Below, in pieces: positions 17,120 through 26,970 of a stretch of 64,000 bases of DNA. The notes below the pieces were generated by a model that saw only the letters and a list, made by a program, of their open reading frames with translations, searched no databases and was not told where the DNA came from. Position 1 is the stretch's first letter. Every line of letters starts with the position of its first letter. The position numbers and the translations under genes were made by a program. Source of the DNA: Pandoraea sp. (GTDB taxonomy: Bacteria > Pseudomonadota > Gammaproteobacteria > Burkholderiales > Burkholderiaceae); assembly GCA_031291335.1 (NCBI GenBank), contig JARLJF010000173.1, positions 1 through 64,000 of the forward strand. The letters are read 5' to 3'.

Positions 17120-18303
17120 TCGCCCGACTCCCCTGAATTGCTCGCCCACTGGCTGTTCTTTCGTCCCAGCAAATGGCCGGCAATCATGTTCTTGTGGATC
17201 TGCAGCGTGCCGCCGTAGATCGAGCCGCCGCGCACCTCGCGATACAGCCCTTCCACCGGATACTCGCTCATGTAGCCATAGCCGCCGAGCAACTGGATAG
17301 CGTCGTCGCAAATCTCCTTGGCCGCCTGAGCGACGTACACCTTCGCCACCGAGGTCTCCAGAGGCGACGGCAACCCGCTCGCGGTGTTCGACGCGGCACG
17401 GTAAGTCAGCAACTGCGCGGCTTCGAGCTTGACCTTCATGTCGGCCAACATCCACTGAAGCCCTTGAAAATCGGCCAGTTCACGACCGAACTGTTTGCGC
17501 TCCTGCACGTACTGCAACGCGAACTCGAATGCCGCCTGCGCCGAGCCCAGCATGCGTGAAATGCTGCCCAGCCGTTCGGCGTTATAGACGCTGATGAGCT
17601 TGGCGAACGCACGGCTTTCCGCCAGCACGTTGGCTCTCGGCACGCGGCACTCGTCGAAATACAACTCGTATTGACGCTCACCGGCCATGTTGAGCGTGCC
17701 GTTGCTGCAGGAAAAACCGGGGGCGTCGTGCGGCACCATCACCGCACCGATGTCGCTGGCGCGCCCGGTGTTGCCGAAGCGGCAGTAGAGCATCGTGTAG
17801 TGGTTGGCCTTGGCCGCGCTGATGAAGATCTTCTGCCCGCTAATGACGACTTCGTCACCCTCGATGCGGGCCTTCGTCTTCATTGCCGTGGCCGCCGAGC
17901 CGGCATCCGGTTCGGTAATCCCGATAGAGACACCAATCTCGCCGCGCGCCACGCCCGTGACGAAACGGCGCTTCTGCTCCTCAGTGCCGAGTTCGAGCAC
18001 TGCGCCGATGGCGCCCGTCGACGTGCGATGCGATAACCCGCCCAGCGTCGAGTCGACCCGCTGGACGGTCTGAATCAACAGCAAAGTTTCGAGCAGCGGC
18101 AGGCCCATGCCGCCGTATTCCTGCGGCAGGTTCAGGGCGAGCAGCCCTGCTTCGGCCATCTGACGGCGCAACTGTTGCAGCGGCCCCCAGTCGCCTCGCG
18201 TCTCGGCCTCGTGTGCCTCCTTCGCCAGCGGAAGCAACTGTCGACACAACTTCTCGGTGGCGTCGATCAGTTCGCGCTGCGAATCGGTGAGCTGGAAATC
18301 CAT
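17116..18303 (-). CDS. acyl-CoA dehydrogenase
   Basis: A 395-residue FAD acyl-CoA dehydrogenase with the normal three-domain order: N-terminal helices, the beta-barrel signature GVSIGITEPDAGS and GQKIFISAAKANH, and C-terminal helices with ERKQFGRELADFQ and LLGGYGYMSEYPVE. The usual C-terminal catalytic Glu of short/medium-chain enzymes (IYEGT) is Gly here (IYGGT). A Glu is present instead in YNAERLG, the position used by isovaleryl- and long-chain enzymes. This suggests a branched or bulky substrate. It is coupled to the thiolase by a 4-nt overlap. The ribosome binding site is weak (GAGAG). Confidence 0.93.
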   Translation of the reverse strand: MDFQLTDSQRELIDATEKLCRQLLPLAKEAHEAETRGDWGPLQQLRRQMAEAGLLALNLPQEYGGMGLPLLETLLLIQTVQRVDSTLGGLSHRTSTGAIGAVLELGTEEQKRRFVTGVARGEIGVSIGITEPDAGSAATAMKTKARIEGDEVVISGQKIFISAAKANHYTMLYCRFGNTGRASDIGAVMVPHDAPGFSCSNGTLNMAGERQYELYFDECRVPRANVLAESRAFAKLISVYNAERLGSISRMLGSAQAAFEFALQYVQERKQFGRELADFQGLQWMLADMKVKLEAAQLLTYRAASNTASGLPSPLETSVAKVYVAQAAKEICDDAIQLLGGYGYMSEYPVEGLYREVRGGSIYGGTLQIHKNMIAGHLLGRKNSQWASNSGESGE

Positions 18304-18366
18304 GGGTACTCTCGAAGTCTCAAAAACCGGATGAAGGGATGCGGTGAGGCGGCCGAATGGTTGAAC

Positions 18367-19545
18367 TCAGCGCTGCAATGTCGAATCAAACGATTCGCCA
18401 AGCTCTGCCGCCCCCACGATCTGCGCCGTCTTGTCGTGGCCGACGTGCAGAATGTGTGTGTTCAGATCTCGAATCAGCCGGCCCAGCGGGAACTCGTCGA
18501 AGAGTGCCGTCGAACCCGCCAGCATGATCAGCGTGTGCGACATCTCCAGCGCCACATGCGCGCAGATCGACTTGGCCTGCATCGAGATCAGCTCGGCCTG
18601 TTGCACGTCGCCCGTCCGCCACGCCTCGATGGCGTTCTCGAATACCACTTGTGCGCCCAGCAACTGCGTCTTGGCTTCGCCCAGACGAAGCTGCACGAAC
18701 GGGTCCTTGCCTCTGCCGCGCTCGATCAGGCTTTGTTTGACCCAGGCATAGGCGCCTTCGATCATGCCGAGATAATTGGCGGTAAAGCCCAGATGGAAGC
18801 GGCCCTGCCAGCGGCCGCGCGGATAGACACCCGGCTCGCCAAGGACATGCAGCTCGTCGATGAAAACGTCGTTCAGATAGATTTCCGGGCTCGGGCAGAC
18901 ACGCATGCCCGTCGGCCGATACCAGTCGTGGTTGACGCTCAGCCCCTCCATGCCCGGCTCGATGATGACCATCAGGTGCGACTTGAAGTACTCCGTCTCG
19001 CCTTCGATGGTGGCGAACACGATGGCGACACCATTCTCGTAACCATTGGTCGCATAATTCTTGTTGCCGTTGACGATATAGCCGCCGTCGACCTTCTTGG
19101 CGGTCGTCTTCAGCACATACATGTGCTTGCGACCGGCTTCGCTGCCGACGAACGACGACACGCTCATCTTCTGTGTCATCGGCTTCACGAAGTGTTCGCG
19201 TTGCGCGTCGGTACCCAGTTCGTCAATGGCCCACGCCACATGGTTCTGAACCTGCATGCAATGCGCCGTTCCCGGCGACACGCGCGCGACCCGTCGCATG
19301 CTTTGCAGGAACGTGGCCGGATCGGCGGACCTCACATTGCTACCGAGGCCACCGTGTTCCTGACGCACCGTGGCCGTGAGCAGACCGAGTTCGAACAAGT
19401 CCTGAAGATTCTCGAACGGCATGGCCGCCGCGTCGTGATAGGCGCGCTCACGCGCAGGAAAGCGAGACTGAACGACATCTTCGAGCGCTGCCAGCACAGC
19501 CTGGTTGCCCTGCCGGGACAGCGAAGGGGTTTCGGCAAAATTCAT
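18367..19545 (-). CDS. acyl-CoA-dehydrogenase-fold flavoprotein (possible group D monooxygenase)
   Basis: A 392-residue protein of the acyl-CoA dehydrogenase superfamily. Its C-terminus (LIRDLNTHILHVGHD) and general pattern resemble DszC, SfnB and HsaA-type FMNH2-dependent monooxygenases more than true dehydrogenases. Mid-domain motifs are MSVSSFVGSEAG and VNGNKNYATNGYENG. It could hydroxylate an intermediate using reduced flavin from the reductase at 14406, or be an unusual dehydrogenase. ATG at 19545 has AGGAGA upstream and overlaps the ABC ATPase stop (ATGA). Superfamily firm; reaction uncertain. Confidence 0.85.
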   Translation of the reverse strand: MNFAETPSLSRQGNQAVLAALEDVVQSRFPARERAYHDAAAMPFENLQDLFELGLLTATVRQEHGGLGSNVRSADPATFLQSMRRVARVSPGTAHCMQVQNHVAWAIDELGTDAQREHFVKPMTQKMSVSSFVGSEAGRKHMYVLKTTAKKVDGGYIVNGNKNYATNGYENGVAIVFATIEGETEYFKSHLMVIIEPGMEGLSVNHDWYRPTGMRVCPSPEIYLNDVFIDELHVLGEPGVYPRGRWQGRFHLGFTANYLGMIEGAYAWVKQSLIERGRGKDPFVQLRLGEAKTQLLGAQVVFENAIEAWRTGDVQQAELISMQAKSICAHVALEMSHTLIMLAGSTALFDEFPLGRLIRDLNTHILHVGHDKTAQIVGAAELGESFDSTLQR

Positions 19546-20615
19546 GTTGTCTCCTGAAAGGGGACCGCCTGAACCTCCGGTGCGGAGGTGTTGGCGGTTT
19601 CTATCGCTCTCGGGCCGATGGCGCGCGCAGCAGTGTTCGCTGTCGCTACGGGAATCGTTTCCGCGAAATGACACGTGACCCAGTGGCGCGGCGCGATCTC
19701 CCGCGCCACCGGCTTTTCTTCACGACACCGTGCCGCCGCATGGGGGCAGCGCGGATGAAATGGGCATCCCGATGGCGGATTCATCGGCGACGGAATCTCA
19801 CCGGCCACCGACTGCGTGCCACTCGCACCGCGCGCGTCCACCGAGGCGATCAGCGCCTGCGTGTAGGGGTGACGCGCGCCCCGCATGAGCGTGGCGGTGT
19901 CCGCAACTTCCATGAACTCGCCGAGGTAGAGCACGCCGATGCGCTGGCTCATGTAGGCGACGACGGCCAGGTCGTGCGAGATCAACAGATACGTGAGATT
20001 GAGCGTGCCCTGCAGATCCTTGAGCAGATTCAGAATCTGCGCCTGAATCGACACATCGAGCGCCGAGACCGGCTCGTCGAGGATCATGCAGCGCGGGCTG
20101 AGGCTCAGCGCGCGAGCGATCGCCACGCGTTGCCGCTGTCCGCCCGACAGTTCATGGGGAAACTTGCGGTCCGCACTCGGCGGCAGCCCCACGAGCTGCA
20201 ATAGCTCCGCGACACGCTGCGCACGCCCTTGCGCGTCGAGCATGCGATGGATGCGCAACGGCTCGTCGATGATGCGACCCACACGCATACGCGGATTCAG
20301 CGCGCTGTACGGGTCTTGCAGCACGGGCTGAAGGACTTGATGGAAATGCTCGCGCTCGGCGGCGCCGAGCGTACTGATGTCCTGCCCGTCGACACTCACG
20401 ACACCACTGGTCGCCGGTTCCGCCAGCATCAGCATCTTGGCAATCGTGCTTTTGCCTGAGCCGGACTCGCCCACCAGACCGAATGTCGCTCCCGTGGCCA
20501 CGTCGAAGCTCACGCCCGCCACGGCATGCAGCGGTCGGGGTCGACCAAGCAGTCCACGCCGCACGTCATACGTCTTGCGCAGATCGCGCACCGAAAGGTA
20601 CGGATAGGCTGTCAT
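19542..20615 (-). CDS. ABC importer ATPase, Dpp/Opp type (DppF-like)
   Basis: A 357-residue ATP-binding subunit of a peptide/nickel-class importer. Walker A is GESGSGKST, the Q-loop QDPYSALNPR, the signature LSGGQRQRVAIARAL, and Walker B CMILDEPVSALD. The C-terminal oligopeptide-transporter extension contains the CPFHPRCPHAAARC cysteine cluster, which may bind Fe-S as in DppD/OppD. ATG at 20615 has GGGAGG upstream and overlaps the previous ATPase gene by 4 nt. In this operon the importer probably takes up the catabolic substrate rather than peptides. Confidence 0.93.
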   Translation of the reverse strand: MTAYPYLSVRDLRKTYDVRRGLLGRPRPLHAVAGVSFDVATGATFGLVGESGSGKSTIAKMLMLAEPATSGVVSVDGQDISTLGAAEREHFHQVLQPVLQDPYSALNPRMRVGRIIDEPLRIHRMLDAQGRAQRVAELLQLVGLPPSADRKFPHELSGGQRQRVAIARALSLSPRCMILDEPVSALDVSIQAQILNLLKDLQGTLNLTYLLISHDLAVVAYMSQRIGVLYLGEFMEVADTATLMRGARHPYTQALIASVDARGASGTQSVAGEIPSPMNPPSGCPFHPRCPHAAARCREEKPVAREIAPRHWVTCHFAETIPVATANTAARAIGPRAIETANTSAPEVQAVPFQETT

Positions 20616-21697
20616 GCGACCTCCCTGCGCGCCTGGCCGGCACTTCGCCCGCCCCAGGCGGTGGGAGAACCGGCGGCGCCGTGAGCGCTTTCCGTCGCCT
20701 GAGTCCCGGTCAGCATCTGCACGGTTTCCCAGCAGGCGCTGCGCCGCGCACCGTCCTGCCATTCGAACCAGTCGGGATATTGCGTGAGGCACTGTTCGGT
20801 GGCGAGTTGGCAACGGGGGGCGAAACGGCAACCCTGCGGCCAATCGGCGAGTCCCGGTTGCTGCCCCGGAATGGCTTCCAGACGCCGCTCGTAGTGACCG
20901 AGCGACGGCACCGCATTGAGAAGACCGGCTGTGTACGGATGCGCCGGACGCGCGAACACGTCGGCAATCGGGCCAGTCTCGACGATGCGGCCGCCGTACA
21001 TGATGGCGACGTCGTCACAGAACTGCGACGCCAGATGCAGGTCATGCGTCACGAAGATCAGCGCCATGTTGCGCTGCTGCTGAAGCTCACGCAGCAATTT
21101 GAGAATCTGCAATTGCACAGTGACGTCGAGCGCGGTGGTCGGTTCGTCGCAAATCAGCAATTCAGGCGAGAGCGCGATATTGATCGCGATCGATACCCGT
21201 TGCCGCATGCCGCCGCTGAACTGGAACGGATAGCTGTCGAGCCGTTCGCGGGCGGCCGGAATCTTCACGCGCTCCAACACTTCGACACACAACCGGCGCA
21301 GTTCCGCCTTGTCGCGAATGCCCTGATGGACGCGGAAGATCTCGGCGACCTGATCGCCGATGGTCATCAGCGGGTTGAGCGATGTCATCGCGTCCTGAAG
21401 AATCATGCCGATTTCTCGGCCACGAATCTTCTCCATCGCGCGGCGCGGCAGCTTCGCGAGATCCTGCCCCTTGTACATGACCTCGCCCTGCACGAGCCGC
21501 CCGTTGGACGGGAGCAAACCGAGCAGCGTGTTGCACGTCATGCTCTTGCCGGAACCGGATTCGCCGACGAGCGCAAGTGAGCGGCCAGCTTCAACGCGCA
21601 GGCTGACGTTATCGACAGCCGTCACCACGCCTTGCTTGCCTCGCAGCATCGTGGTCAGGTGGCGGGCTTCCAGCAGCGGGACTGAAGAGGTCGTCAT
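20612..21697 (-). CDS. ABC importer ATPase, Dpp/Opp type (DppD-like)
   Basis: A 361-residue ATPase paired with the DppF-like subunit. Walker A is GESGSGKSM (Met after Ser-Lys-Ser), signature [13 protein letters not shown], Walker [13 protein letters not shown], and H-loop [11 protein letters not shown]. The C-terminal Cys-rich motif is [17 protein letters not shown] at 21697 overlaps the permease stop as TGATG; two GTG codons just upstream are alternatives. The two ATPases form the heterodimeric motor expected for this transporter class. Confidence 0.93.
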   Translation of the reverse strand: MTTSSVPLLEARHLTTMLRGKQGVVTAVDNVSLRVEAGRSLALVGESGSGKSMTCNTLLGLLPSNGRLVQGEVMYKGQDLAKLPRRAMEKIRGREIGMILQDAMTSLNPLMTIGDQVAEIFRVHQGIRDKAELRRLCVEVLERVKIPAARERLDSYPFQFSGGMRQRVSIAINIALSPELLICDEPTTALDVTVQLQILKLLRELQQQRNMALIFVTHDLHLASQFCDDVAIMYGGRIVETGPIADVFARPAHPYTAGLLNAVPSLGHYERRLEAIPGQQPGLADWPQGCRFAPRCQLATEQCLTQYPDWFEWQDGARRSACWETVQMLTGTQATESAHGAAGSPTAWGGRSAGQARREVA

Positions 21698-22596
21698 CAC
21701 CACCCCCGCGACATGGTCGGGCTCAGGCGATCACGCAACGCGTCGCCAAGCTGGTTCGCCAGAAGCACGGCCACCATCAGCACCATGCCGGGAATGCCGC
21801 AGATCCACCACGCGGTTTCGAGATAGCCCCGGCCGTCAGCGATCATGGCGCCCCACGACGGCGTAGGCGGCTGTACGCCAAGTCCGAGGAACGACAACGT
21901 GGCCTCCAGAATGATGATCGTGCCGATATCGAGCGTGGCCAGCACGATGAACGTATTGACCACATTCGGGACGATGTGCGCGAAGATCACGCGAATTCGC
22001 GATGCCCCGGCGAGCTTGGCGAGAAGCACGAAGTCGCGCGAGCGCAGCGACAACGCCTCGGAGCGAGTCACGCGGGCAAACCGCGCCCAGTTCGCGAGGC
22101 TCAGCACGATCACCAGATTGAATACGCTGAAGCCGATGGCGCCGACCAGCACGAGCGCAAGAATGACGGCGGGCAAGGCGAGCTGAATATCGGCCAGACG
22201 CATCGCCACCGCATCGACCCAACCGCCGAGATACCCGGCGGCAATGCCGAACAGGCTGCCGAACACCCCCGCGAGCAACACCGCGCAAAACGCCACGTAC
22301 AGCGAGATTTGCGATCCCCAGATCACACGCGACAGCAAGTCGCGGCCGAGTTGATCGGTGCCGAACCAGTGGGCGGACGAAGGTGGCTTGAGAATGTCGC
22401 TCAGCGAAATCGCGTTCGGATCGTAGGGCGAGAACCATTGCGGCGCGAGCGCCACAACAACCAGGGCGATAGCCAGTGCGAGCGATACCCAGAGCTGGGC
22501 GTCACGAAAGAACTGACGTCGCGCCCGCAGGTCCGGCACCGGCACACTGGCTTCGGCCGGACGTTGCCGCAAATCGAGGGGCGTAGCCTCATGCAT
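21697..22596 (-). CDS. ABC importer permease, DppC-like
   Basis: A 299-residue inner-membrane permease. One N-terminal helix is followed by a periplasmic loop (WFSPYDPNAISLSDILKPPS, then HWFGTDQLGRDLLSRVIWG, the DppC hallmark) and five helices. The EAA-type coupling motif is DFVLLAKLAGASRIRVIFAH. ATG at 22596 is chosen because GAGG lies 8 nt upstream; an ATG at 22617 lacks a site. It overlaps the DppB-like gene by 8 nt. Confidence 0.92.
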   Translation of the reverse strand: MHEATPLDLRQRPAEASVPVPDLRARRQFFRDAQLWVSLALAIALVVVALAPQWFSPYDPNAISLSDILKPPSSAHWFGTDQLGRDLLSRVIWGSQISLYVAFCAVLLAGVFGSLFGIAAGYLGGWVDAVAMRLADIQLALPAVILALVLVGAIGFSVFNLVIVLSLANWARFARVTRSEALSLRSRDFVLLAKLAGASRIRVIFAHIVPNVVNTFIVLATLDIGTIIILEATLSFLGLGVQPPTPSWGAMIADGRGYLETAWWICGIPGMVLMVAVLLANQLGDALRDRLSPTMSRGW

Positions 22597-23506
22597 AACG
22601 AATCCTCGGGTCGACATAGGCGTAGAGCACGTCCACGGCCAGGTTGAGCAAGGTGAAGATCAGTGCCCCCACCGTCACGGCCGCTTGCACGACCGTGTAA
22701 TCGAGATTGGAAATCGAGTCGAGAATCAGGCGGCCGATCCCCGGCCACGAGAAGATGAATTCGACCGACACGGCGCCCCCCATCAGAATTCCGAATTGCA
22801 GCGCCGTGAACGTGATCATCGGCAGCAGCGCATTGCGCAACGCATGACGGAAGATGATCGTGTGCTCCGGCACCCCTTTGATGCGTGCGAACTTGATGTA
22901 CTCGGTGTCGAGCACTTCCGACATGCTGGAACGGGTGAGCCGCATGATCCCCGCGGCGGAGTACCACCCCAACGCGACTGCCGGCAGCACGAGATGCGAG
23001 AACGTGCCGTAGCCGTTCGTCGGAAACCACGACAACTGGATCGAGAACAGCCGGATGAACAACAGGCTGAACAGGAATGGCGGTGCGGCCTGCCCCAGTA
23101 CGGCAAAGAATTTGGCGCACTGATCGACGGCGCCGCCCCGGCGTACGGCGGCAATCGCGCCGAGCGGCACGCCGACGAGGATGCCCAGACCCAGGGCAGA
23201 CGTCGTCAGCAGCAGCGTCGGCCCCAACGCTCCGAGCACGACGTCGAGCGCCGGGCGAGAGAATCGGTACGACATGCCAAGTTGACCTTGCAGCAGGTGC
23301 CAGAGATAGGTGCCGTACTGCACCGCGACCGGACGATCGAGCCCCATCTGGTGACGCAGCAGTTCCCGGTCCGCTTCCGTCGCTTCCGGCGGCAGCATCA
23401 GATGCGTCGGGTCGCCGATCAGTCGCACGATCAGAAAAATCACGAGTGTGACGAGCAGCACCGTGATCAGCGATTGCGCCACGCGGCGCGTGAGGTAGCG
23501 AATCAC
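22589..23506 (-). CDS. ABC importer permease, DppB-like
   Basis: A 305-residue permease starting MIRYLTRRVAQSLITVLLV, the standard DppB opening. It has the periplasmic loop GDPTHLMLPPEAT and a coupling motif near YIKFARIKGVPEHTIIFRH. Six membrane helices are apparent. It starts with GTG, overlapping the stop of the acyl-CoA ligase gene (GTGA), with GGGAGG about 10 nt upstream. Confidence 0.92.
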   Translation of the reverse strand: MIRYLTRRVAQSLITVLLVTLVIFLIVRLIGDPTHLMLPPEATEADRELLRHQMGLDRPVAVQYGTYLWHLLQGQLGMSYRFSRPALDVVLGALGPTLLLTTSALGLGILVGVPLGAIAAVRRGGAVDQCAKFFAVLGQAAPPFLFSLLFIRLFSIQLSWFPTNGYGTFSHLVLPAVALGWYSAAGIMRLTRSSMSEVLDTEYIKFARIKGVPEHTIIFRHALRNALLPMITFTALQFGILMGGAVSVEFIFSWPGIGRLILDSISNLDYTVVQAAVTVGALIFTLLNLAVDVLYAYVDPRIRYA

Positions 23507-25338
23507 GAGTGGCTGCCCTCCCCTGACGATGCCCCGGCCGGCGGGACCGGGCGCGTCGACTCGGCCGCCTCTCCCGACGCCAGAATCTGCGCAGCGCGAT
23601 CCCGTAGTTCCAGCTTGCGAATCTTCTGACTACCGGTCAGCGGCCAGTGCTCGATGAATTCGACGTAGCGCGGCACCTTGTAGCTGGCAATATGTTCGTG
23701 ACAGTATTGCTGTAGCGCGTGCGGGTCGATAGTTGCGCCTTCCTGGCGCTCGATGTACGCATAGCCCACTTCGCCGAGTCGCGCATCGGGTACGCCGACC
23801 ACCACCGCCTGTCGCACGCCGGGATAGGTCTTCAGGAAAACCTCGATCTCTTGCGTGGCCACGTTGAATCCACCGGGCTTGATCATCTCCTTCAACCGGC
23901 CCCGGTAGGTGAGATAGCCGTCGGCATCCAGCTCACCGAGATCGCCGGTGCGCAACCAGCCGTCGGCGTCGATCGCCTTCTTGTCCTCATCCGGCATCCG
24001 GTAATAGCCCTTCATCACCACGTAGCCCGCGATGCAGATCTCGCCGATCACACCGGCCGGCGCGAAAGCCCCGGTCTTGATGTCGGCAATGCGCACCTGC
24101 ACGCCGCGCACGGGTCTTCCGTTGGTGCGGGAACGCTTCTCGTAGGGATCGTTCCACCGTGTTCGCACGACCGCGTTCGATGTCTCCGACATGCCATAGG
24201 CGCTCACCAGTTGCGGCACGCCCAATGTCGTACTGACCCATTCGAACGATGCCGTCGGCAACGGTGCGCCCGTGCCGGTACGAAGGCTCGACAGATCGTA
24301 GCGACCGATGTCGGCAAACGCCTTGAGATCCTGAACGATCGTGTCGACGAAGAAACTGACGGTAATCTTTTCACGCTCGACCAGTTCGCAGAAAAGCTTC
24401 GGCGTGAATTGGTCCGCGATGACCATGGCGGCGCCGGAAAGTGCCATCGCCAGGGTGTAGAACGTGCCTGTGGCAGTGAACAGCGGGACACAAGAAAGGT
24501 ACCGGTCGGCCGGCGACAGTCGCAGGCACTGCGCGGCATATTGGTTGTTCGCCAGCAATGCGCCGTGCCGAACCATGGCCCCTTTCGGAAACGAGGTCGT
24601 GCCCGACGTGTACAGAATCTGTGCAACGTCATCGGGCTTTACTTGACTCACGCGCCGCTCCAGCACGCCGTCGTGCCGGTGGCTTTGCCCATGCGCTTCG
24701 ACAGCATGGAAGTCCTCCATGCCGGTGGGGAGTGTGCGCTCGGACGACAGACCGATCACACGACGCAGGGCCGGCATGCGCTCGCAACGCCACGCGCCAC
24801 GGCGGTGCTTGTCCCAATCCGGATCGAGCCGCGCGAGGATATCGAAGTAGCGCACCCCCCGCTCCACGGAACCGGCGCGCTCTTGCACGATGAGTGTGCT
24901 GGCTTCCGATTGACTCAGGACATAGGCGACGTCGTTCTCACGAAAGCGTGTATTGACGGGGACCAGCACCGCTCCGATCAAGGGCACTGCCCAGCGGGCG
25001 ACCAGCCATTCGGTGCTGTCCGACATCCACAGTGCGACGTTCTCCCCCGGCCCGACCCCGAGTGCGATCAGGCCCCGCGCGAAGGCGCTGATGCGCTCGG
25101 CAAGCTCGGCGAACGTCAGGCGTGTCTCACCGTGCACAACGGCCTCGCGCGCACCGTGGGTCCGCGCGATCCATGCCAGCGCGCTGCCGAACGTCTCACG
25201 TGTCCAGTCGACGCTGTCGGCTGCGGCTGCGGCGGTCGGCGGCGTACCGCTGTCGCTCGTCGCGAGGCTCGCCGCAACTACGGCTGCGGCGGTTCCGGTC
25301 AGCACGCTGTCGTCTTCTCGGTTCATGGCTTGGTTCAT
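23503..25338 (-). CDS. AMP-dependent acyl-CoA synthetase/ligase
   Basis: A 611-residue adenylate-forming enzyme that activates a carboxylic acid to its CoA thioester through an acyl-AMP. The P-loop is ILYTSGTTSFPKGAM (about 242-256), A5 is SAYGMSET, A7 DGWLRTGDLGELD, A8 YRGRLKEMIKPGGFNV, and the A10 Lys lies in GSQKIRKLELR. All core motifs are present. An N-terminal Ala-rich extension of about 45 residues is unusual. The position among importer and beta-oxidation genes makes it the likely entry enzyme for the imported acid. Two starts (codons 1 and 5) are possible; the ribosome binding site is weak. Confidence 0.93.
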   Translation of the reverse strand: MNQAMNREDDSVLTGTAAAVVAASLATSDSGTPPTAAAAADSVDWTRETFGSALAWIARTHGAREAVVHGETRLTFAELAERISAFARGLIALGVGPGENVALWMSDSTEWLVARWAVPLIGAVLVPVNTRFRENDVAYVLSQSEASTLIVQERAGSVERGVRYFDILARLDPDWDKHRRGAWRCERMPALRRVIGLSSERTLPTGMEDFHAVEAHGQSHRHDGVLERRVSQVKPDDVAQILYTSGTTSFPKGAMVRHGALLANNQYAAQCLRLSPADRYLSCVPLFTATGTFYTLAMALSGAAMVIADQFTPKLFCELVEREKITVSFFVDTIVQDLKAFADIGRYDLSSLRTGTGAPLPTASFEWVSTTLGVPQLVSAYGMSETSNAVVRTRWNDPYEKRSRTNGRPVRGVQVRIADIKTGAFAPAGVIGEICIAGYVVMKGYYRMPDEDKKAIDADGWLRTGDLGELDADGYLTYRGRLKEMIKPGGFNVATQEIEVFLKTYPGVRQAVVVGVPDARLGEVGYAYIERQEGATIDPHALQQYCHEHIASYKVPRYVEFIEHWPLTGSQKIRKLELRDRAAQILASGEAAESTRPVPPAGASSGEGSHS

Positions 25339-25364
25339 TCCGTCACGTCCGCTTGCAGACCGGC

Positions 25365-26921
25365 TTACTGCCAGCCCAGGTTGCGCAAGTTGTAGTACCC
25401 GCTGCCATGCTGCGGCTCCCAGTTCAACTTCGCGTCTTGCGCGAAGGTGTAATACAGCTCCGTGATCAGCACCGCATGACCGTCGTCGTGCAGCAGGCGC
25501 GCAATCTTCTTGAAGATCTCGTCACGTTGTTCTCGCGACGTGGCAGCGTCACCTTCTGCAACGAGCTTCTCGACTTCCGGGTTGTAATAGTCCGACCATG
25601 TGCCGTCCTTCGTGGCCGCACCGCTGATCGGATGCACCGGGTCATAGATCGCGTTCGAGAACTGCATCATCGTCATCGGTCCGCCCTTGTGCGTGTTGTT
25701 CAGACGACTCCACGCGGCGTAGTCGATGACCTTCACATTGGTCTTCACACCGATGGCCCCCCAGTACGCCGCGATCACCTCGCAGAGTTCCTTCGGGTTG
25801 TCGGTCGGGCACAGCAAGTCCGTCGTGAATCCACTCGGATACCCCGCCTGCGCGAGCAGCTTCTTGGCCTGCGCCGGGTCGTACGGATACGGCTTGAGCG
25901 TGCGATCGACGCCATACGGGTAGCTCGACGACACATACGACGACATCTGCGCGCCTACACCATGCAGGGCCTGATTGATGATGGCCTTCGTGTCGAGCGC
26001 GTAATTGAGTGCCAGACGCACTTCGCGCTTCGAGAGAGGGGTTCCCGGCACATTCGAGTACAGACGCACGGCCAGCGGGCTGCCCACGGGCACCGACTTC
26101 ACCTTGAGTCCCGCGTTGGCCTTCAGGCGTGCCACATCCACGCTCGGCACATAGTCGATCACGTCGACCTCGCCATTGAGCAACGCGTTGATCCGGCTGC
26201 TCGCCTCGGGAATGACCTTGAAGACCAGATGCTTGATGCCGGGCTTCGGTCCCCAGTAGCCATCGAATCGCTCGAAGGTGACCGACTGTCCGATCTTCTG
26301 CTCGACGAACTTGTAAGGGCCCGAGCCGATCGGCGCGCGGGCAAACGCTTCCGGCGTCGGCAGCGACTCGGTGTAGGCCTTGGGTACCAGCAGCAGATAG
26401 CCGGCGATCTTGTTCAGAAACGCCCCGTCCTGACGCTTCAGGTGGAACACCACCGTAGTGTCGTTGGGGGCATCGACACGATCGACGAGATTGGCGAAGT
26501 ACGGGCGACGGGTGCTCTTGGTTTCGGGCGCGAGAATGCGCTCGAGCGAGTACTTCACATCCTTTGCCGTGAGTTTCGCGCCATTGTGAAACTTGACGTC
26601 ATTACGAAGCGTGAACGTGTATTGCAGACCATCCGGGGCGATTTTCACCCCCGTGGCCACGCTGGGTTTCAGATTGCCGTCGATGTCGAACGCGTAAAGC
26701 GTGTCGAAAAGCTGCCAGCCGTAGCGTTGCGAATCGCCGGTCGCTGCGACTTGCCCGTCGAGGTTGTTGATGTCCTTGCCGACGGCAAAGACCACCGTGT
26801 CCCGATTGACGGCGGGCTTTCCGCCGATGGCCAGCGCCGCATGCGACGACAACAGCGCCGCGCACAGCGCGAGCCCTGAACCCAGCCGTGCCAATTGGCG
26901 CGGCAATGCCTTGATACGCAT
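25365..26921 (-). CDS. ABC transporter solute-binding protein, family 5 (DppA-like)
   Basis: A 518-residue periplasmic binding protein with a signal peptide (basic N-terminus, hydrophobic core LGSGLALCAALLSS, cleavage after AALA near residue 31). Family 5 motifs include DGLQYTFTLRNDVKFHNGAKLTAKDVKYSLERIL. It binds the substrate for the DppBCDF-like importer encoded next. ATG at 26921 is selected because CGGAGA lies about 5 nt upstream. It is clearly paralogous to the binding protein at 29970. In a CoA-catabolic operon its ligand is probably a small acid or amide rather than a peptide, but this is inference. Confidence 0.93.
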   Translation of the reverse strand: MRIKALPRQLARLGSGLALCAALLSSHAALAIGGKPAVNRDTVVFAVGKDINNLDGQVAATGDSQRYGWQLFDTLYAFDIDGNLKPSVATGVKIAPDGLQYTFTLRNDVKFHNGAKLTAKDVKYSLERILAPETKSTRRPYFANLVDRVDAPNDTTVVFHLKRQDGAFLNKIAGYLLLVPKAYTESLPTPEAFARAPIGSGPYKFVEQKIGQSVTFERFDGYWGPKPGIKHLVFKVIPEASSRINALLNGEVDVIDYVPSVDVARLKANAGLKVKSVPVGSPLAVRLYSNVPGTPLSKREVRLALNYALDTKAIINQALHGVGAQMSSYVSSSYPYGVDRTLKPYPYDPAQAKKLLAQAGYPSGFTTDLLCPTDNPKELCEVIAAYWGAIGVKTNVKVIDYAAWSRLNNTHKGGPMTMMQFSNAIYDPVHPISGAATKDGTWSDYYNPEVEKLVAEGDAATSREQRDEIFKKIARLLHDDGHAVLITELYYTFAQDAKLNWEPQHGSGYYNLRNLGWQ

Positions 26922-26970
26922 TGAATTCTCCGTATGAGCGTTGATGTTGACCACAGACGTACGCGCAATG

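Noticed and set aside
23719-25395. 558-codon plus-strand ORF opposite the acyl-CoA ligase gene
   Set aside because: It is antisense to a gene with all adenylation motifs and has His/Arg-rich composition without recognisable domains.
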